In this document: positions 26,656-35,581 of the stretch, piece after piece
Layout: every line of letters begins with the position of its first letter
How positions within the stretch are numbered: position 1 is the stretch's first letter
Source of the DNA: CAZCPB01 sp044223975
GTDB lineage: Bacteria; Planctomycetota; Phycisphaerae; Phycisphaerales; UBA1924
Assembly: GCA_044223975.1 (NCBI GenBank)
Contig: JBGALI010000014.1
Location: 62,001-126,000 of the forward strand
DNA: 64,000 nucleotides
Direction of reading: 5' to 3'
Program-made: the position numbers and the translations under genes
Notes under the pieces: model-generated
The model's input: only the letters and a program-made list of their open reading frames with translations
What the model was told of the DNA's origin: nothing
The model's database searches: none

Positions 26656-27753
26656 ATGCCCGAGGCCGCCGCCCCAGCACGACAAGTCATCGAGAAGCTC
26701 GAGTCGATCGAGAAGCAGTTCGTCGATCTCGAACGGATGCTCGAGGACCCCGCCGTGCTGGCCGATCACCGCGCTGTCCGTGACGCCTCGATCAAGCGCT
26801 CGGCCCTCGAGCCCGTGGTCACCGGGTTCAGACGCTACCGCGGTCTCGAGCGTGATATCAAGGACCTTGAGGCTTCGCTCACCCCGGGCGGCGACCAGGA
26901 CCTGGCCGCCATGGCCCGCGAAGAACTGCCCGCGACGAGGCGCGCCGCCGAAGAGTGCCTCTCCGAACTCGTCGCGCGGCTTGTCACCGCCGACGACCGC
27001 AAGGTCGGCTCGGTCATCATGGAGATCCGCGCCGGCGCCGGTGGCGACGAGGCCGCGCTGTGGGCCCGCGACCTTCTTGAGATTTACCAGAAATACGCCG
27101 CCAAGCGTGCCTGGAGCGTCGAGACCCTCGATTTCACCCCCGAGTCCGACGCCGGCGGCGTGCGCAGCGCCGTGCTCAACATCCGCGGCGAGAACGTGTG
27201 GAGCGAACTGGCGTTCGAGGCCGGCGTCCACTCCGTCAAGCGTGTTCCCGCCACCGAGGCCCAGGGCCGCGTCCACACCAGCACCGCCACCGTGGCCACG
27301 CTCCCCGAGCCCGAGGACGTCGACATCAAGATCGACTGGGCCAACGAGGTCGAGGAGTTCGCGACCCGCGCCCAAGGCCCGGGAGGGCAAAACGTCAACA
27401 AGGTCGAGACTGCCTGGCAGATCCACCACAAGCCCACCGGCATCATCATCAAGATGATGGAGGCCAAAAGCCAGCAGCAGAACCGCGAGCGCGCCCGCCG
27501 CCTCCTCACCACCCGCCTCTACGAGGCCGAACGCCAGCGTCAGCACGCCGAGCGCTCCGCGGCACGCAAAAGCCAGATCCGCGGCGGCGAGCGCAGCGAC
27601 AAGATCCGCACCTACCGCTACAAGGACGGCATCGTCGCCGACGAACGCCTCCCCGGCGAGTATTCCCTGCGCGACGTCCTCGCGGGTGATCTCTCAAAGC
27701 TCATGAAGGACCTGCTCGCGCAGGAGACCGAACGCCGCATCGCCGAGCTCTGA
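26656..27753 (+). CDS. prfA: Peptide chain release factor 1
   Basis: Ends translation at UAA and UAG codons. The 365-residue protein has the RF1 codon-recognition tripeptide P-A-T in VKRVPATEAQGRVHTSTATV and the peptide-release loop GGQ in RAQGPGGQNVNKVETA. The RF2 tripeptide SPF is absent. RF1 normally has GAGGQHVNK; the small change to GPGGQNVNK keeps the catalytic Gln. The frame has an N-terminal coiled coil to about residue 110. prmC, which often follows prfA, is not adjacent. Start ATG 26656; a TACCGT hexamer is 5 nt upstream. Confidence 0.97.
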   Translation: MPEAAAPARQVIEKLESIEKQFVDLERMLEDPAVLADHRAVRDASIKRSALEPVVTGFRRYRGLERDIKDLEASLTPGGDQDLAAMAREELPATRRAAEECLSELVARLVTADDRKVGSVIMEIRAGAGGDEAALWARDLLEIYQKYAAKRAWSVETLDFTPESDAGGVRSAVLNIRGENVWSELAFEAGVHSVKRVPATEAQGRVHTSTATVATLPEPEDVDIKIDWANEVEEFATRAQGPGGQNVNKVETAWQIHHKPTGIIIKMMEAKSQQQNRERARRLLTTRLYEAERQRQHAERSAARKSQIRGGERSDKIRTYRYKDGIVADERLPGEYSLRDVLAGDLSKLMKDLLAQETERRIAEL

Positions 27754-27781
27754 TCCGCGGCAGCCCTTGCCGTGCCCCGCT

Positions 27782-28582
27782 TCAAGGCCTGCCGCGCGGG
27801 CGCCGCAGAGCCATCATCACGGCCCCGGCAACCCCCGCCGCGCCGACCCCCGGACCGGGGATCGACGCCAGCGCCCTCATGTCCGTCTCGGTCGTCGCGC
27901 CGATCAGCGTGCGCGATCCATCGCTGATGTTGAGCTCGTACAGCAGGTCCGCGCCCGCCAGCCCGCCCTCGCCGACGATCATCCGCCACGTGCCGTCCGG
28001 GCCGTAGTCAAGCGCCTGCACCGGGTGCGAACTGTCAAAGCCGGTCGCGACCGTCGCTCCCTTGGCTCCGGTGACGGTGCTGATCTTGAACACCTCAAAG
28101 GCGCTCCCGTACAGCGTCCCGTCGGGCCCGAACTCCAGCCCGAACACCACCGACCCCACCGCGCCGATCAGCGTCGGATGGCCGGTGGCCTTGTTCACCG
28201 TGTAGAGCCGCGACCCGTTGGGCGTGTAGTCCACCGCGTACAACGTGCCGTTGGGGGCAAACGCGATCGACTGCATCAGCGCGCCCCCCAGCGAGCCCCA
28301 CGCCCCCACGAGCGTCTTCGCGCCCGTCCCCGTGTCGATGCGCTGCAGACCACTGAAGTCCGGCGCGTACAGCAGGCCGCCGGAGTCAAAGTCCATGTCC
28401 CCCGTGCCGCCGTTGCTGCCGATGCGCGCGCTCGTCCCGTCGAGCGGTGCCGTGTTGAACCGGACCAGCCCGTACGAAGGCCCCGTGCTCTGCGAGCCGT
28501 ACAGCCCGGCGACGCCCGCCCGGGCCCAAGCCCCGACCGCCGTCATCGCCATCAACCCCGCAACGACGATTGTGCTGTTCAA
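27782..28582 (-). CDS. Secreted beta-propeller PEP-CTERM-like protein
   Basis: A 266-residue exported protein with a signal peptide (VVAGLMAMTAVGAWARA). The body is built of repeated Gly/Asp/Asn turns (for example FDSGGLLYAPDFSGLQRID, FAPNGTLYAVDYTPNGSRLY, FGPDGTLYGSAFEVFKI), the pattern of a beta-propeller. The C-terminus has IPGPGVGAAGVAGAVMMALRRPR: a Pro-Gly box, hydrophobic helix and Arg cluster as in PEP-CTERM proteins. Start is TTG 28582 with GAGGGGG nearby. The repeated turns likely form an extracellular sensor or binding surface; nothing more specific is visible. Confidence 0.8.
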   Translation of the reverse strand: MNSTIVVAGLMAMTAVGAWARAGVAGLYGSQSTGPSYGLVRFNTAPLDGTSARIGSNGGTGDMDFDSGGLLYAPDFSGLQRIDTGTGAKTLVGAWGSLGGALMQSIAFAPNGTLYAVDYTPNGSRLYTVNKATGHPTLIGAVGSVVFGLEFGPDGTLYGSAFEVFKISTVTGAKGATVATGFDSSHPVQALDYGPDGTWRMIVGEGGLAGADLLYELNISDGSRTLIGATTETDMRALASIPGPGVGAAGVAGAVMMALRRPRGRP

Positions 28583-28745
28583 TCCGCCCCCTCTCGGACC
28601 TTGGTGCGCGCTGACTCTGACTCGCCCAAGTGTGCGCCACGTTGCACCCCGCGGCCATTTCTTGGCCCCAAGACTCCCGTGATTTCGAGATCCTCGCGCC
28701 AAGTTCGGAGAATGGAAGGCGTAACTCAGATCGCCGCCCGCCCTC

Positions 28746-28751
28746 TACGAT
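28746..28751 (+). promoter_or_regulatory. Putative -10 hexamer TACGAT for lipB
   Basis: TACGAT ends 9 nt before ATG 28761. A weak GCAGGA lies within the gap, so a very short leader or leaderless mRNA are both possible. Confidence 0.35.
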
Positions 28752-28760
28752 CGTGCAGGA

Positions 28761-29501
28761 ATGCTCTCCCCCCGCGTCATCGACCTTGGCCGTTCACGCT
28801 ACACCGACGCGTACGCAGAGCAGTGCCGTCACCTCGACGAGATCATCGCGGCCCGCGCTGCGGCCCCCGAACTCGGCCGCATTCTCCTCGTCGAGCACGA
28901 GCCCGTCATCACCATCAGCCGCCGCGCCGGCGCCGCCGCGCACCTGCTCGCCACGCCCGAGCTGCTCTCCCGCGCCGGCGTTGAGCTCGCCGAGACCGAC
29001 CGCGGCGGGGACATCACCTACCACGGGCCCGGCCAGCTCGTGGTCTACCCCATCCTCGATCTCAACGCGCTCAACCTTGGGCTGCACGATTACATGCGGC
29101 TCCTCGAGGACGCGGTCATCGGCGCCTGCGCTCGCTTCGGCGTCGCCACCCGCCGCGACCCGGCCGCCACAGGCGTCTGGACCGACCGCGGCGGCGCGGC
29201 GCATGCCAAGATCGCCGCCATGGGCGTCCGCGTCCGCCGCTGGGTCTCCATGCACGGCCTGGCCCTCAACGTCGCCACCAACCTTGAACACTTCAACCTC
29301 ATCGTGCCCTGCGGGCTCCACGGCAGGCCGGTGACGAGCCTCCAGCGCGAACTTGGCGATCGCTGCCCGACGATGGATCAGACCCGGCACGTGCTCGTCG
29401 AAGAACTGCTGGAGCGCATCGCCGACGCCGCCAGGCGCGCCGCGAGCAAGAGGGCCTCGGCACCGCCCGCGTCGGCAGAGCCCGACCAGGTCGCGGGCTG
29501 A
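28761..29501 (+). CDS. lipB: Octanoyltransferase (lipoyl synthesis)
   Basis: Moves octanoate from acyl carrier protein to lipoyl domains of pyruvate and 2-oxoglutarate dehydrogenases. The 246-residue protein shows the LipB motifs RGGDITYHGPGQLVVYPI, AKIAAMGVRVRRWVSMHGLALNV (active-site Lys) and IVPCGL (catalytic Cys). A C-terminal tail of about 25 residues rich in Ala/Ser/Pro extends beyond the usual length. No lipA is adjacent; the partner is likely elsewhere. Start ATG 28761 is close to a TACGAT hexamer. Confidence 0.95.
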   Translation: MLSPRVIDLGRSRYTDAYAEQCRHLDEIIAARAAAPELGRILLVEHEPVITISRRAGAAAHLLATPELLSRAGVELAETDRGGDITYHGPGQLVVYPILDLNALNLGLHDYMRLLEDAVIGACARFGVATRRDPAATGVWTDRGGAAHAKIAAMGVRVRRWVSMHGLALNVATNLEHFNLIVPCGLHGRPVTSLQRELGDRCPTMDQTRHVLVEELLERIADAARRAASKRASAPPASAEPDQVAG

Positions 29502-29509
29502 TTTTCAAT

Positions 29510-30394
29510 CTATCGCGGCGGCCGCGCGGCATCCGGATCCGTCGCCGGCTTCAGAGCCGGTTTGGGAGTCTCCCGCGAAAGCTCCACCGCCGCCACCGTG
29601 TCGATGTCCAGCTTCATCCCGAACTCCACGCACGGCCCGATGAAGGGCGGTACATCAAACACGCCCACATCCTGGCGCTCCGCGTTGAACTCAGGGGTCG
29701 CAATCACGAGCGTATTGATCTGGTACGCCAGCTGCGAAGATTCAGAGGTCGGCGTGCGGTCATGACGAAGCTCGAACTCGCGCCGGATCGACGTGAACCG
29801 CTCGGCCATGGTCCGCGTGATGGGCACTCGCACCGCGTCTCCCAGAGGCTTGTGCGTGAACTCGTCGAGCACGCGGATCAGCGCATCCGGCGAACCACGG
29901 TCGGGCGTGCGCACGTCCGTTACCAGCGCCAGCCAGCGCGTCCGCCCGCGCACTTCGTTCTGCGTCTTCTCGCACCAGTGCCGCGCCTGGGCCTCAAACC
30001 GCTCGCGCTGCGACTGCGTCGAACGCGGCAGGTCGTTCAACTGCCGCGCGTACCGCCGCTTCAGTTCCCGCAGCAACGACGCGGGCGACGCGTAAGGGTC
30101 CAGCGGCGCCGCCTCGGTCGAATCGTCGTTGGCCGTGCCGCGGAACCGCTCGAGCTGCGCTTGCAGGTCCCACACCTTCCGCTGCAGCGCCGCGTTCTCG
30201 CTCTCAAGCTGCCGGACCCGCTCGGCGAGGTCCTCCGCCGACGCCGCGGGCTTCGCGGCGGTGGGGGACCCGGCCTCCTGAGCCGCGGCGGGCAGGGCCA
30301 CCGCCGACATCAGCGCCGCCACGCCAAGGCAAAGGATGCGCGGCCCGTCAGGGCGCACCCGGACATACGTCATCGTGTTCAACGAGGGGCTCAT
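29510..30394 (-). CDS. Exported coiled-coil protein, unknown function
   Basis: A 294-residue exported protein. A signal peptide (ILCLGVAALMSAVALPAAA) is followed by a clear heptad coiled coil (about residues 55-82: LAERVRQLESENAALQRKVW) and a mixed alpha/beta region with RRYARQLNDLPRSTQSQRER. The rest reads as an ordinary globular domain without motifs I recognise. Start ATG 30394 has GGGAG about 6 nt upstream, which favours it over later Met codons. It is convergent with lipB, their ends 8 bp apart. Possible periplasmic scaffold; no more can be said. Confidence 0.65.
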   Translation of the reverse strand: MSPSLNTMTYVRVRPDGPRILCLGVAALMSAVALPAAAQEAGSPTAAKPAASAEDLAERVRQLESENAALQRKVWDLQAQLERFRGTANDDSTEAAPLDPYASPASLLRELKRRYARQLNDLPRSTQSQRERFEAQARHWCEKTQNEVRGRTRWLALVTDVRTPDRGSPDALIRVLDEFTHKPLGDAVRVPITRTMAERFTSIRREFELRHDRTPTSESSQLAYQINTLVIATPEFNAERQDVGVFDVPPFIGPCVEFGMKLDIDTVAAVELSRETPKPALKPATDPDAARPPR

Positions 30395-30506
30395 GGCAAG
30401 CTCCCGGCGTGCGCGGCTCGCGTTCCTACAGTCGTCCGTCACCGCGATCGTCGCCAAAGCAAAGCGTAGTCGCCCTGCGCCGCACCGTGCTCCTCCGGTT
30501 CCCATC

Positions 30507-31532
30507 ATGATCGTCGCCCGAACCACCGACCGCCCCAAGTCGCTGAGCGACCTGCTCGGTCCAGGCTTGGCCGCACGCCTCGACCGCCTTGACCTCCTCT
30601 CCCAGCGCGTCTTCGCGGGCAAGCTCCCCGGCGAGCGCCGCTCCAAGCGCCGCGGCAGGAGCGTCGAGTTCGACGACTACCGCAACTACGTCGCCGGCGA
30701 CGACCTCCGCCACGTCGACTGGAACGTGCTCGCCCGCCTCGACAAGTTTTTCATCAAGCTCTTCCGCGAGGAGCAGGACCTCTCCCTCCAGATCGTCCTC
30801 GACGCCTCGCCGTCCATGGACGCCGGCGAACCCGGCAAGCTCGTCTTCGCCGCGCGACTCGCCATGGCCCTTGCCTACATCGGCCTCGTCAACCAGGACC
30901 GCGTCGCCCTCACCACCTACTTCGGCCCGGGCGTGGGGATGCGATCGCTCGTCCCTGTCCGAGGCAAGCCCAACGCCCGCCGCATTGCCGCCGAGCTTCT
31001 CGAAGCCCTCGCCCCGGGGCGGGGCCTTTCAGGCCCCGCGCTCGCCTCCTCTCCTCTTCCTGATTCAGACTCCCCCCCCCGCCCCGGCTCGCGCACCATC
31101 CCCGCCGCCGACTTCAACGCCGCCCTCCGCGCCGTTGCCCGCTCGCGCAGCGGCACGGGCGTCACCGTGGTCCTCTCCGATTTCCTCGTCCGCGAAGGCT
31201 GGCGCCCCGGCCTCAACGCCCTCTTCGGCGCCGGCGGATTCGACACCTGGTGCCTCCACATCCTCTCTCCAGGCGAGCTCAACCCCGCCGGCGAACGCGA
31301 GCGCGGCTTCTTCGGCGATCTCCGCCTCACCGACGCCGAAAGCTCCGATGCCGCCGAAGTCACTGTTTCCGCCGCGATGATCAAACGCTATCGCACCGCG
31401 CTCGACCGCCTCTGCACATCGTTGAAGGCCGACTGCCGCGCCCGCGGCATGCATTACGCCCTCGTGCCGTCCGACACCAAGGTGGATGAGTTCGTGATGG
31501 GCGCCCTGCGCCGCGGCGGATTGCTGCGGTAG
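30507..31532 (+). CDS. DUF58 (vWA-like) protein
   Basis: A 341-residue cytoplasmic protein of the DUF58 family. The signature GRSVEFDDYRNYVAGDDLRHVDWNV is clear, as is the vWA-like strand and MIDAS-like DASPSMDAG. A Pro/Ser-rich insertion of about 25 residues sits near residue 175. Related proteins are encoded with MoxR AAA+ ATPases and act as chaperones or stress-response factors, but no moxR gene is in the window. Start ATG 30507 lies just after a run of non-coding bases; upstream in-frame codons are less likely. Terminates before the 31629 gene, with no terminator visible. Confidence 0.9.
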   Translation: MIVARTTDRPKSLSDLLGPGLAARLDRLDLLSQRVFAGKLPGERRSKRRGRSVEFDDYRNYVAGDDLRHVDWNVLARLDKFFIKLFREEQDLSLQIVLDASPSMDAGEPGKLVFAARLAMALAYIGLVNQDRVALTTYFGPGVGMRSLVPVRGKPNARRIAAELLEALAPGRGLSGPALASSPLPDSDSPPRPGSRTIPAADFNAALRAVARSRSGTGVTVVLSDFLVREGWRPGLNALFGAGGFDTWCLHILSPGELNPAGERERGFFGDLRLTDAESSDAAEVTVSAAMIKRYRTALDRLCTSLKADCRARGMHYALVPSDTKVDEFVMGALRRGGLLR

Positions 31533-31628
31533 GACGGAGAGCCGTCGAAGGCCGAAGGCATCTTCTCTCGGTCAAGATCAAACAGGGCACTCCTTTTTTC
31601 CCTCTCAGAGTCCCTGTGCCTTCGTGCT

Positions 31629-32261
31629 TCAATTCCTCTTCACGAGTTCCCCATAGATCGCCTCATCGATCCCCAGAAACTCCCGCATGTGCTGGTCGTA
31701 GGTCTCCGCGTCCTGCTCGCGAGAAAGGTCCAGCCGCATCTCGTTGATCACCTTTGTCCCCTGCGAGATCCAGTCCTTGAACGTCTCCTGCGAGATGTTC
31801 TCGGCGATCCACTTTCCCACCGCCCCGTTGAACGGCGGCCGCGCCATCTTCGTCCCCGCCCGACCGGTCTTGCGGCAGACAAACGTGCCCGCCGGCGCAG
31901 CGCTCGCCGCCGCCGCTTCCGCGACCTCCGGCAGCGGCACCCCAAGCTTCTCGAGCATCTCGCCCATCGCCTTGCGCGGCATGAAATCCCCGCGCTTCGC
32001 GGCGACCTCGTACCCCTTCCTCAGCACCTCCCCCGCGCGCTTCGAGTCCCCCAGCGCCACCAGCGCCGCCCCTGCGAGCTGGTACGCCTTCGACATCTCC
32101 GGGTTGAGCTCGGCGCACCGCAGGTACGCCTTCGCCGCGTCCGAGTGCCGCGCCGCCTGCGCATACGCCCCCGCCAAGCTGAACCACGCCATGTCGTTGT
32201 TGGGGTCCGCCTCGGGCCGGACCATGGCTTCGAACTGTGCGATGCGTTGAGTCACGTCCAT
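31629..32261 (-). CDS. TPR-YggX fusion (Fe(II)-trafficking/oxidative-damage type)
   Basis: A 210-residue fusion. The N-terminal part (about 1-100) is TPR-like, with NNDMAWFSLAGAYAQAARHSDAAKAYLRCAELNPEM-style helices. The C-terminal part (about 120-208) matches YggX, the small Fe(II)-trafficking protein that protects iron-sulfur clusters: it holds TFVCRKTGRAGTKM, KWIAENISQETFKDWI and EMRLDLSREQDAETY. The YggX Cys corresponds to Cys in TFVCRK. Free-standing YggX is about 90 residues. The fusion suggests that a protein-interaction domain recruits it to partners. ATG 32261 is 6 nt from TATCAT and has no Shine-Dalgarno. Confidence 0.85.
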   Translation of the reverse strand: MDVTQRIAQFEAMVRPEADPNNDMAWFSLAGAYAQAARHSDAAKAYLRCAELNPEMSKAYQLAGAALVALGDSKRAGEVLRKGYEVAAKRGDFMPRKAMGEMLEKLGVPLPEVAEAAAASAAPAGTFVCRKTGRAGTKMARPPFNGAVGKWIAENISQETFKDWISQGTKVINEMRLDLSREQDAETYDQHMREFLGIDEAIYGELVKRN

Positions 32262-32267
32262 GGGGCG

Positions 32268-32273
32268 ATGATA
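32268..32273 (-). promoter_or_regulatory. Putative -10 hexamer TATCAT, leaderless start
   Basis: On the minus strand TATCAT ends 6 nt before the ATG of the TPR-YggX gene; it is close to consensus for a -10 box. Confidence 0.5.
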
Positions 32274-32303
32274 GGAACGCCTGGGACGTTCGTTGATCAC
32301 CGC

Positions 32304-33491
32304 CTACCGCTCCTCAACCACCACCGGGCACCGCCCCCTTGCCAGCAGGCCGATCGTGCGGTTCACCGGGTCGAGCAAGGCGATCTGGTCCTTGCCCAAT
32401 TGGTACACCACGAATCCATCCTCGAGTTCCGTCGCCGATCGCGCCGTCCACGCCTCAAACGGCGTCTCCCACGCGACCCACGCGAGCATCGTCTCTCCCT
32501 CCTCGACCGAAAGCCCTTCGAGCGGCCAGAACCCGGTTTGCACCTTGCGTCGGACGGCAGGCTCGCGCAGGCTGAAAGACCATCGAAACGTTTCCGGGAT
32601 CCAGTCGTCCCACGCGGGCCCCAGGACGCGCGTGGATGCCGCGCCGCTTCCGGGCGCCGGCCCGTACACCGTGTCGAGCTCGCCCAACGTGGTCCGGGTC
32701 GGGTCTCCAGGATTGCTCCGCAACGTGAACGTCCCGTCGCCCTCATCACGCCCGGCGAGGAACCCTCCGCTGAACCAGTCCACCCGTGACTCCGCCACGG
32801 CGTGCGCCGGAAGCGGTCGGTCGAGCACCTCCCGCTCGCCCCCGTCGGTGCGCACCCGCGCCAGGCGGTCGGTCGCATCGTCGATGTAGTACACCCATAC
32901 ACCAGCGCTCCGGTGGGCAAATTCGCCGACGGGCCGCCGCGAGAACTGCGTCAGCAGCGTGGGCCCGCTGACCCAATAGTACAGCGCGGCAAGAAGCGCG
33001 TAGCTCGCCACGTTCACCGCCACGCACGCCGCCGTCACGCGCCACACCGAGCGCCGATCACGAGCCGCGGCAAACCACACGAACGGCCATTCGATGAGCA
33101 CCGTCGCGATGAGATACACGATCGCCATCGCGGCCAATCGCGACCCTACGTTCTCCAGGGTCGCATCGCCACACACCGCCTTGCCCGCGCACTGAACCCA
33201 CGGCAGCGCCGCGTAGCCGCACCACGCCGAGGCGTAGTTGGCGGCGATCATGATCACGATGCTCCGGAGAATCTTTCCCCGAAGCAGCGGCGTCAAAGCA
33301 ACCCCTTCCCCCAACCCGATGATCACGTTCCCTAGGGCCAGGTGCACCCAACTCAGCCACATCATCGGCGTGCCCGAATTCGCCAACGCGACGGAAGGCG
33401 CGCCAAGCAACACCAACGCCGCGACCAGCGCCGCCCGCTTTGCGACGAACTTTGAACTCTGCTTATGCGGCGAGCGTTGGCCGAGGACCAT
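32304..33491 (-). CDS. Membrane protein with C-terminal soluble domain, unknown function
   Basis: A 395-residue protein. Four to six hydrophobic segments occupy about residues 20-180 (ALVAALVLLGAPSVALA, LALGNVIIGLGEGVAL, IVIMIAANYASAWCGYAA, AMAIVYLIATVLIEWPFVW, VAVNVASYALLAALYYW). The rest is a soluble domain with many Gly/Asp/Thr strands. Nothing matches a family I recognise. Start ATG 33491 has a TATCAT hexamer 6 nt upstream and no Shine-Dalgarno. It lies 42 bp upstream of the TPR-YggX gene on the same strand; the latter has its own hexamer, so they may be separate transcripts. Confidence 0.7.
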   Translation of the reverse strand: MVLGQRSPHKQSSKFVAKRAALVAALVLLGAPSVALANSGTPMMWLSWVHLALGNVIIGLGEGVALTPLLRGKILRSIVIMIAANYASAWCGYAALPWVQCAGKAVCGDATLENVGSRLAAMAIVYLIATVLIEWPFVWFAAARDRRSVWRVTAACVAVNVASYALLAALYYWVSGPTLLTQFSRRPVGEFAHRSAGVWVYYIDDATDRLARVRTDGGEREVLDRPLPAHAVAESRVDWFSGGFLAGRDEGDGTFTLRSNPGDPTRTTLGELDTVYGPAPGSGAASTRVLGPAWDDWIPETFRWSFSLREPAVRRKVQTGFWPLEGLSVEEGETMLAWVAWETPFEAWTARSATELEDGFVVYQLGKDQIALLDPVNRTIGLLARGRCPVVVEER

Positions 33492-33497
33492 CGCCGC

Positions 33498-33503
33498 ATG
33501 ATA
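33498..33503 (-). promoter_or_regulatory. Putative -10 hexamer TATCAT, leaderless start
   Basis: TATCAT on the minus strand ends 6 nt before ATG 33491, the same spacing and sequence as for the next gene downstream. Confidence 0.5.
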
Positions 33504-33617
33504 CTCTGATCCCGCGCCGCCTCGCTCCTCGCCGCCCTCGGGTGCCGCGACAATGTGCGGTTCGGTATGGTCGTGTGGAAATTGTCTGTAACCGACAACG
33601 GTCCTGGGGCGCCGTAC

Positions 33618-34454
33618 ATGAACACAAACGAATCCTCACCCCTCCCCTCGGCGCACGCCAGACAACTCATGACCACGGCAATGGTCGCCTCCCTGTTCGC
33701 CGCGTGCGCCGAGATGCCGAAGGACACCATCAGACCGCCGCATGCGGGTCCGGCCGGCGGCCAGCCTCGCCAGGTGTCGCTCTCCGCCGCGGACAAGCTC
33801 AAGGCCTGTGCCGAGCGGTACTCAACCGCCAGCACGTACCGCGATGAGAGCGAATTAAAGATCGAGGTTGAACAGACCGGAGGCTCCACGTCGAGTTGCA
33901 CGATTCCCTCCTCGATGGCTTTCGAGCGAGATGGGCGATTTCGCTGGCAGTGCAAAGGCCTGGCATCGGCGGACGCGCCGCCTGACCTGGTCTGCACCGT
34001 GTGGTCAACGGATCACAGAGCATTCAACTCGTTCTGCAGCGCCGGCGAACAGAGATCAGAGTTTGAAACGATCAATCGTGCCATGGATCGATGGATCGGA
34101 TTGTCGGGAGGGTCGGCGGCGATCGTTCTCCCGTTGCTTCTCAAAGACGTCGACTTCCAGTGGGGGCCCCGCATTACGGACCTCCTCGGCCCGATCGAGA
34201 CCGGTACCGAGATGATCAACGGCGTCGACTGCTCGCGTATCGAGGGCAAGACGATCGGCGATACAGCCGTAACGCTTTGGCTTGACAGCAACCTCGCCAT
34301 CCGGAAGGTGCACTGCGTTCAGCTCTTTGACCGCGCCAAGATGCCGAACCTGGAGCTCGGAGCAGCGCTTACCCAACGGTCCACCATCGTCATCACGCCC
34401 GTACTCAACGAAGCGATCGAGGAAGCCGCACTCATCCCGCCCGCGTCTAAGTAA
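33618..34454 (+). CDS. Lipoprotein with LolA/DUF2092-like domain
   Basis: A 278-residue protein beginning MNTNESSPLPSAHARQLM and then a hydrophobic run that ends in the lipobox SLFAAC; Cys34 would be acylated and anchor it to a membrane. The body (about 55-275) is beta-rich with YSTASTYRDESELKIEVEQ, GRFRWQCKGL and ITDLLGPIETGTEMINGVDCSRIEGKT-like stretches, recalling the LolA/DUF2092 domain of the 5949-7433 gene, though similarity is judged by eye. Start is uncertain: ATG 33618 and ATG 33669 both precede the lipobox; the later one gives a signal of normal length. It lies 28 bp before pyrD. Confidence 0.7.
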   Translation: MNTNESSPLPSAHARQLMTTAMVASLFAACAEMPKDTIRPPHAGPAGGQPRQVSLSAADKLKACAERYSTASTYRDESELKIEVEQTGGSTSSCTIPSSMAFERDGRFRWQCKGLASADAPPDLVCTVWSTDHRAFNSFCSAGEQRSEFETINRAMDRWIGLSGGSAAIVLPLLLKDVDFQWGPRITDLLGPIETGTEMINGVDCSRIEGKTIGDTAVTLWLDSNLAIRKVHCVQLFDRAKMPNLELGAALTQRSTIVITPVLNEAIEEAALIPPASK

Positions 34455-34470
34455 TCCCGTTGCCGACTGC

Positions 34471-34476
34471 TATTCT
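34471..34476 (+). promoter_or_regulatory. Putative -10 hexamer TATTCT for pyrD
   Basis: TATTCT ends 6 nt before GTG 34483. No Shine-Dalgarno lies between them. Confidence 0.45.
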
Positions 34477-34482
34477 CTCCCC

Positions 34483-35511
34483 GTGCCCACTCCTTCCACC
34501 AACCCCACCCCAACCCTCGCCACCTCCCTCGCAGGCCTCGCGCTCCCCAACCCCGTTCTCCTCGCCGCCGGAACCGCCGGCACCCTCGACGAACTCTCCG
34601 ATGTCCTCGACCTCTCGCGCATCGGCGCCGTCGTCACCAAGTCGATCACCCAGCAGCCCCGCGACGGCAACAGCACCTGGCGCATCCTCGAATCACGCAG
34701 CGGCGGGGGGGGCATGCTCAACGCCATTGGCCTCGCCAACATCGGCATCGACCGCTTCGTCGCCGATGTCGCGCCGCGCATCCCCTTTGTTCCCACCCGC
34801 GTGATCGCCTCGATCGCCGGGTTCTCGATTGACGGCTACATCGCGGTTGCCGCGCAGATGGACGAGATCGACGGCATCGACGCCGTCGAGATCAACGTCT
34901 CCTGCCCCAACGTCCACGGCGGCGTCGAGTTCGGCTCTGACCCGAAACTCCTCGCCGAACTCGTCACCGCCCTGCGCCCGGTCCTCAGCCGCACCCGCAT
35001 GCTCATCAAGCTCAGCCCGATCTCCTGCGGGCCCGTCTCCTTGGCCGAGATCGCCCGCGCCGCCATCGAGCCCGGTTCGCGCCTGAGCAGCGGCGAGGGA
35101 CCGGGCGCCCCCGGCGGTCCCAACAGCCGCCCCGGCGCCGATGCCCTCTGCATCTCCAACACCACCCCGGCGATGGCCATCGATGTCCGCACCCGCCGCC
35201 CGCGCCTCTCGAACATTACCGGCGGGCTCTCCGGCCCCGCCATTCACCCCATCGCCGTCAAGCTCGTGCACGATGTGCACCGCGCCATCGCCAAGGCCAC
35301 CGCCACGCCCATCGTCGGCATCGGCGGCGTGCTGCACTGGGAAGATGCCGCCGAGTTCATCCTCGCCGGCGCCTCTGCTGTCGAGATGGGCACCGCACTC
35401 TTTGCCGATCCCCGCTCGCCCCTCAACGTCATCCGCGGCTTGGAAAAGTGGGTCGCCTCCCAGGGTGTCGGTTCCATCGCCGACCTCGTCGGCGCCGTGA
35501 AGTTGGATTAG
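34483..35511 (+). CDS. pyrD: Dihydroorotate dehydrogenase (class 1)
   Basis: Oxidises dihydroorotate to orotate in pyrimidine synthesis, using FMN. The 342-residue TIM barrel shows NPVLLAAGTAG, AVVTKSITQQPRDGN, MLNAIGLAN, the active-site loop NVSCPNVHGG with the catalytic Cys (class 1 has Cys where class 2 has Ser), IKLSP, NTTPAMAID and VGIGGV with the phosphate-binding loop. An Arg/Gly/Pro-rich insertion near residue 205 lengthens it slightly. A class 1B enzyme would need PyrK, which is not in the window. Start GTG 34483, 6 nt after TATTCT. Confidence 0.95.
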   Translation: MPTPSTNPTPTLATSLAGLALPNPVLLAAGTAGTLDELSDVLDLSRIGAVVTKSITQQPRDGNSTWRILESRSGGGGMLNAIGLANIGIDRFVADVAPRIPFVPTRVIASIAGFSIDGYIAVAAQMDEIDGIDAVEINVSCPNVHGGVEFGSDPKLLAELVTALRPVLSRTRMLIKLSPISCGPVSLAEIARAAIEPGSRLSSGEGPGAPGGPNSRPGADALCISNTTPAMAIDVRTRRPRLSNITGGLSGPAIHPIAVKLVHDVHRAIAKATATPIVGIGGVLHWEDAAEFILAGASAVEMGTALFADPRSPLNVIRGLEKWVASQGVGSIADLVGAVKLD

Positions 35512-35581
35512 TTTCAGGGCGTCGCGTCAGCGCGAGCGGCCAAAGACCGCGAATCAGCACCGAGCGCACAAGGACTCCCCA

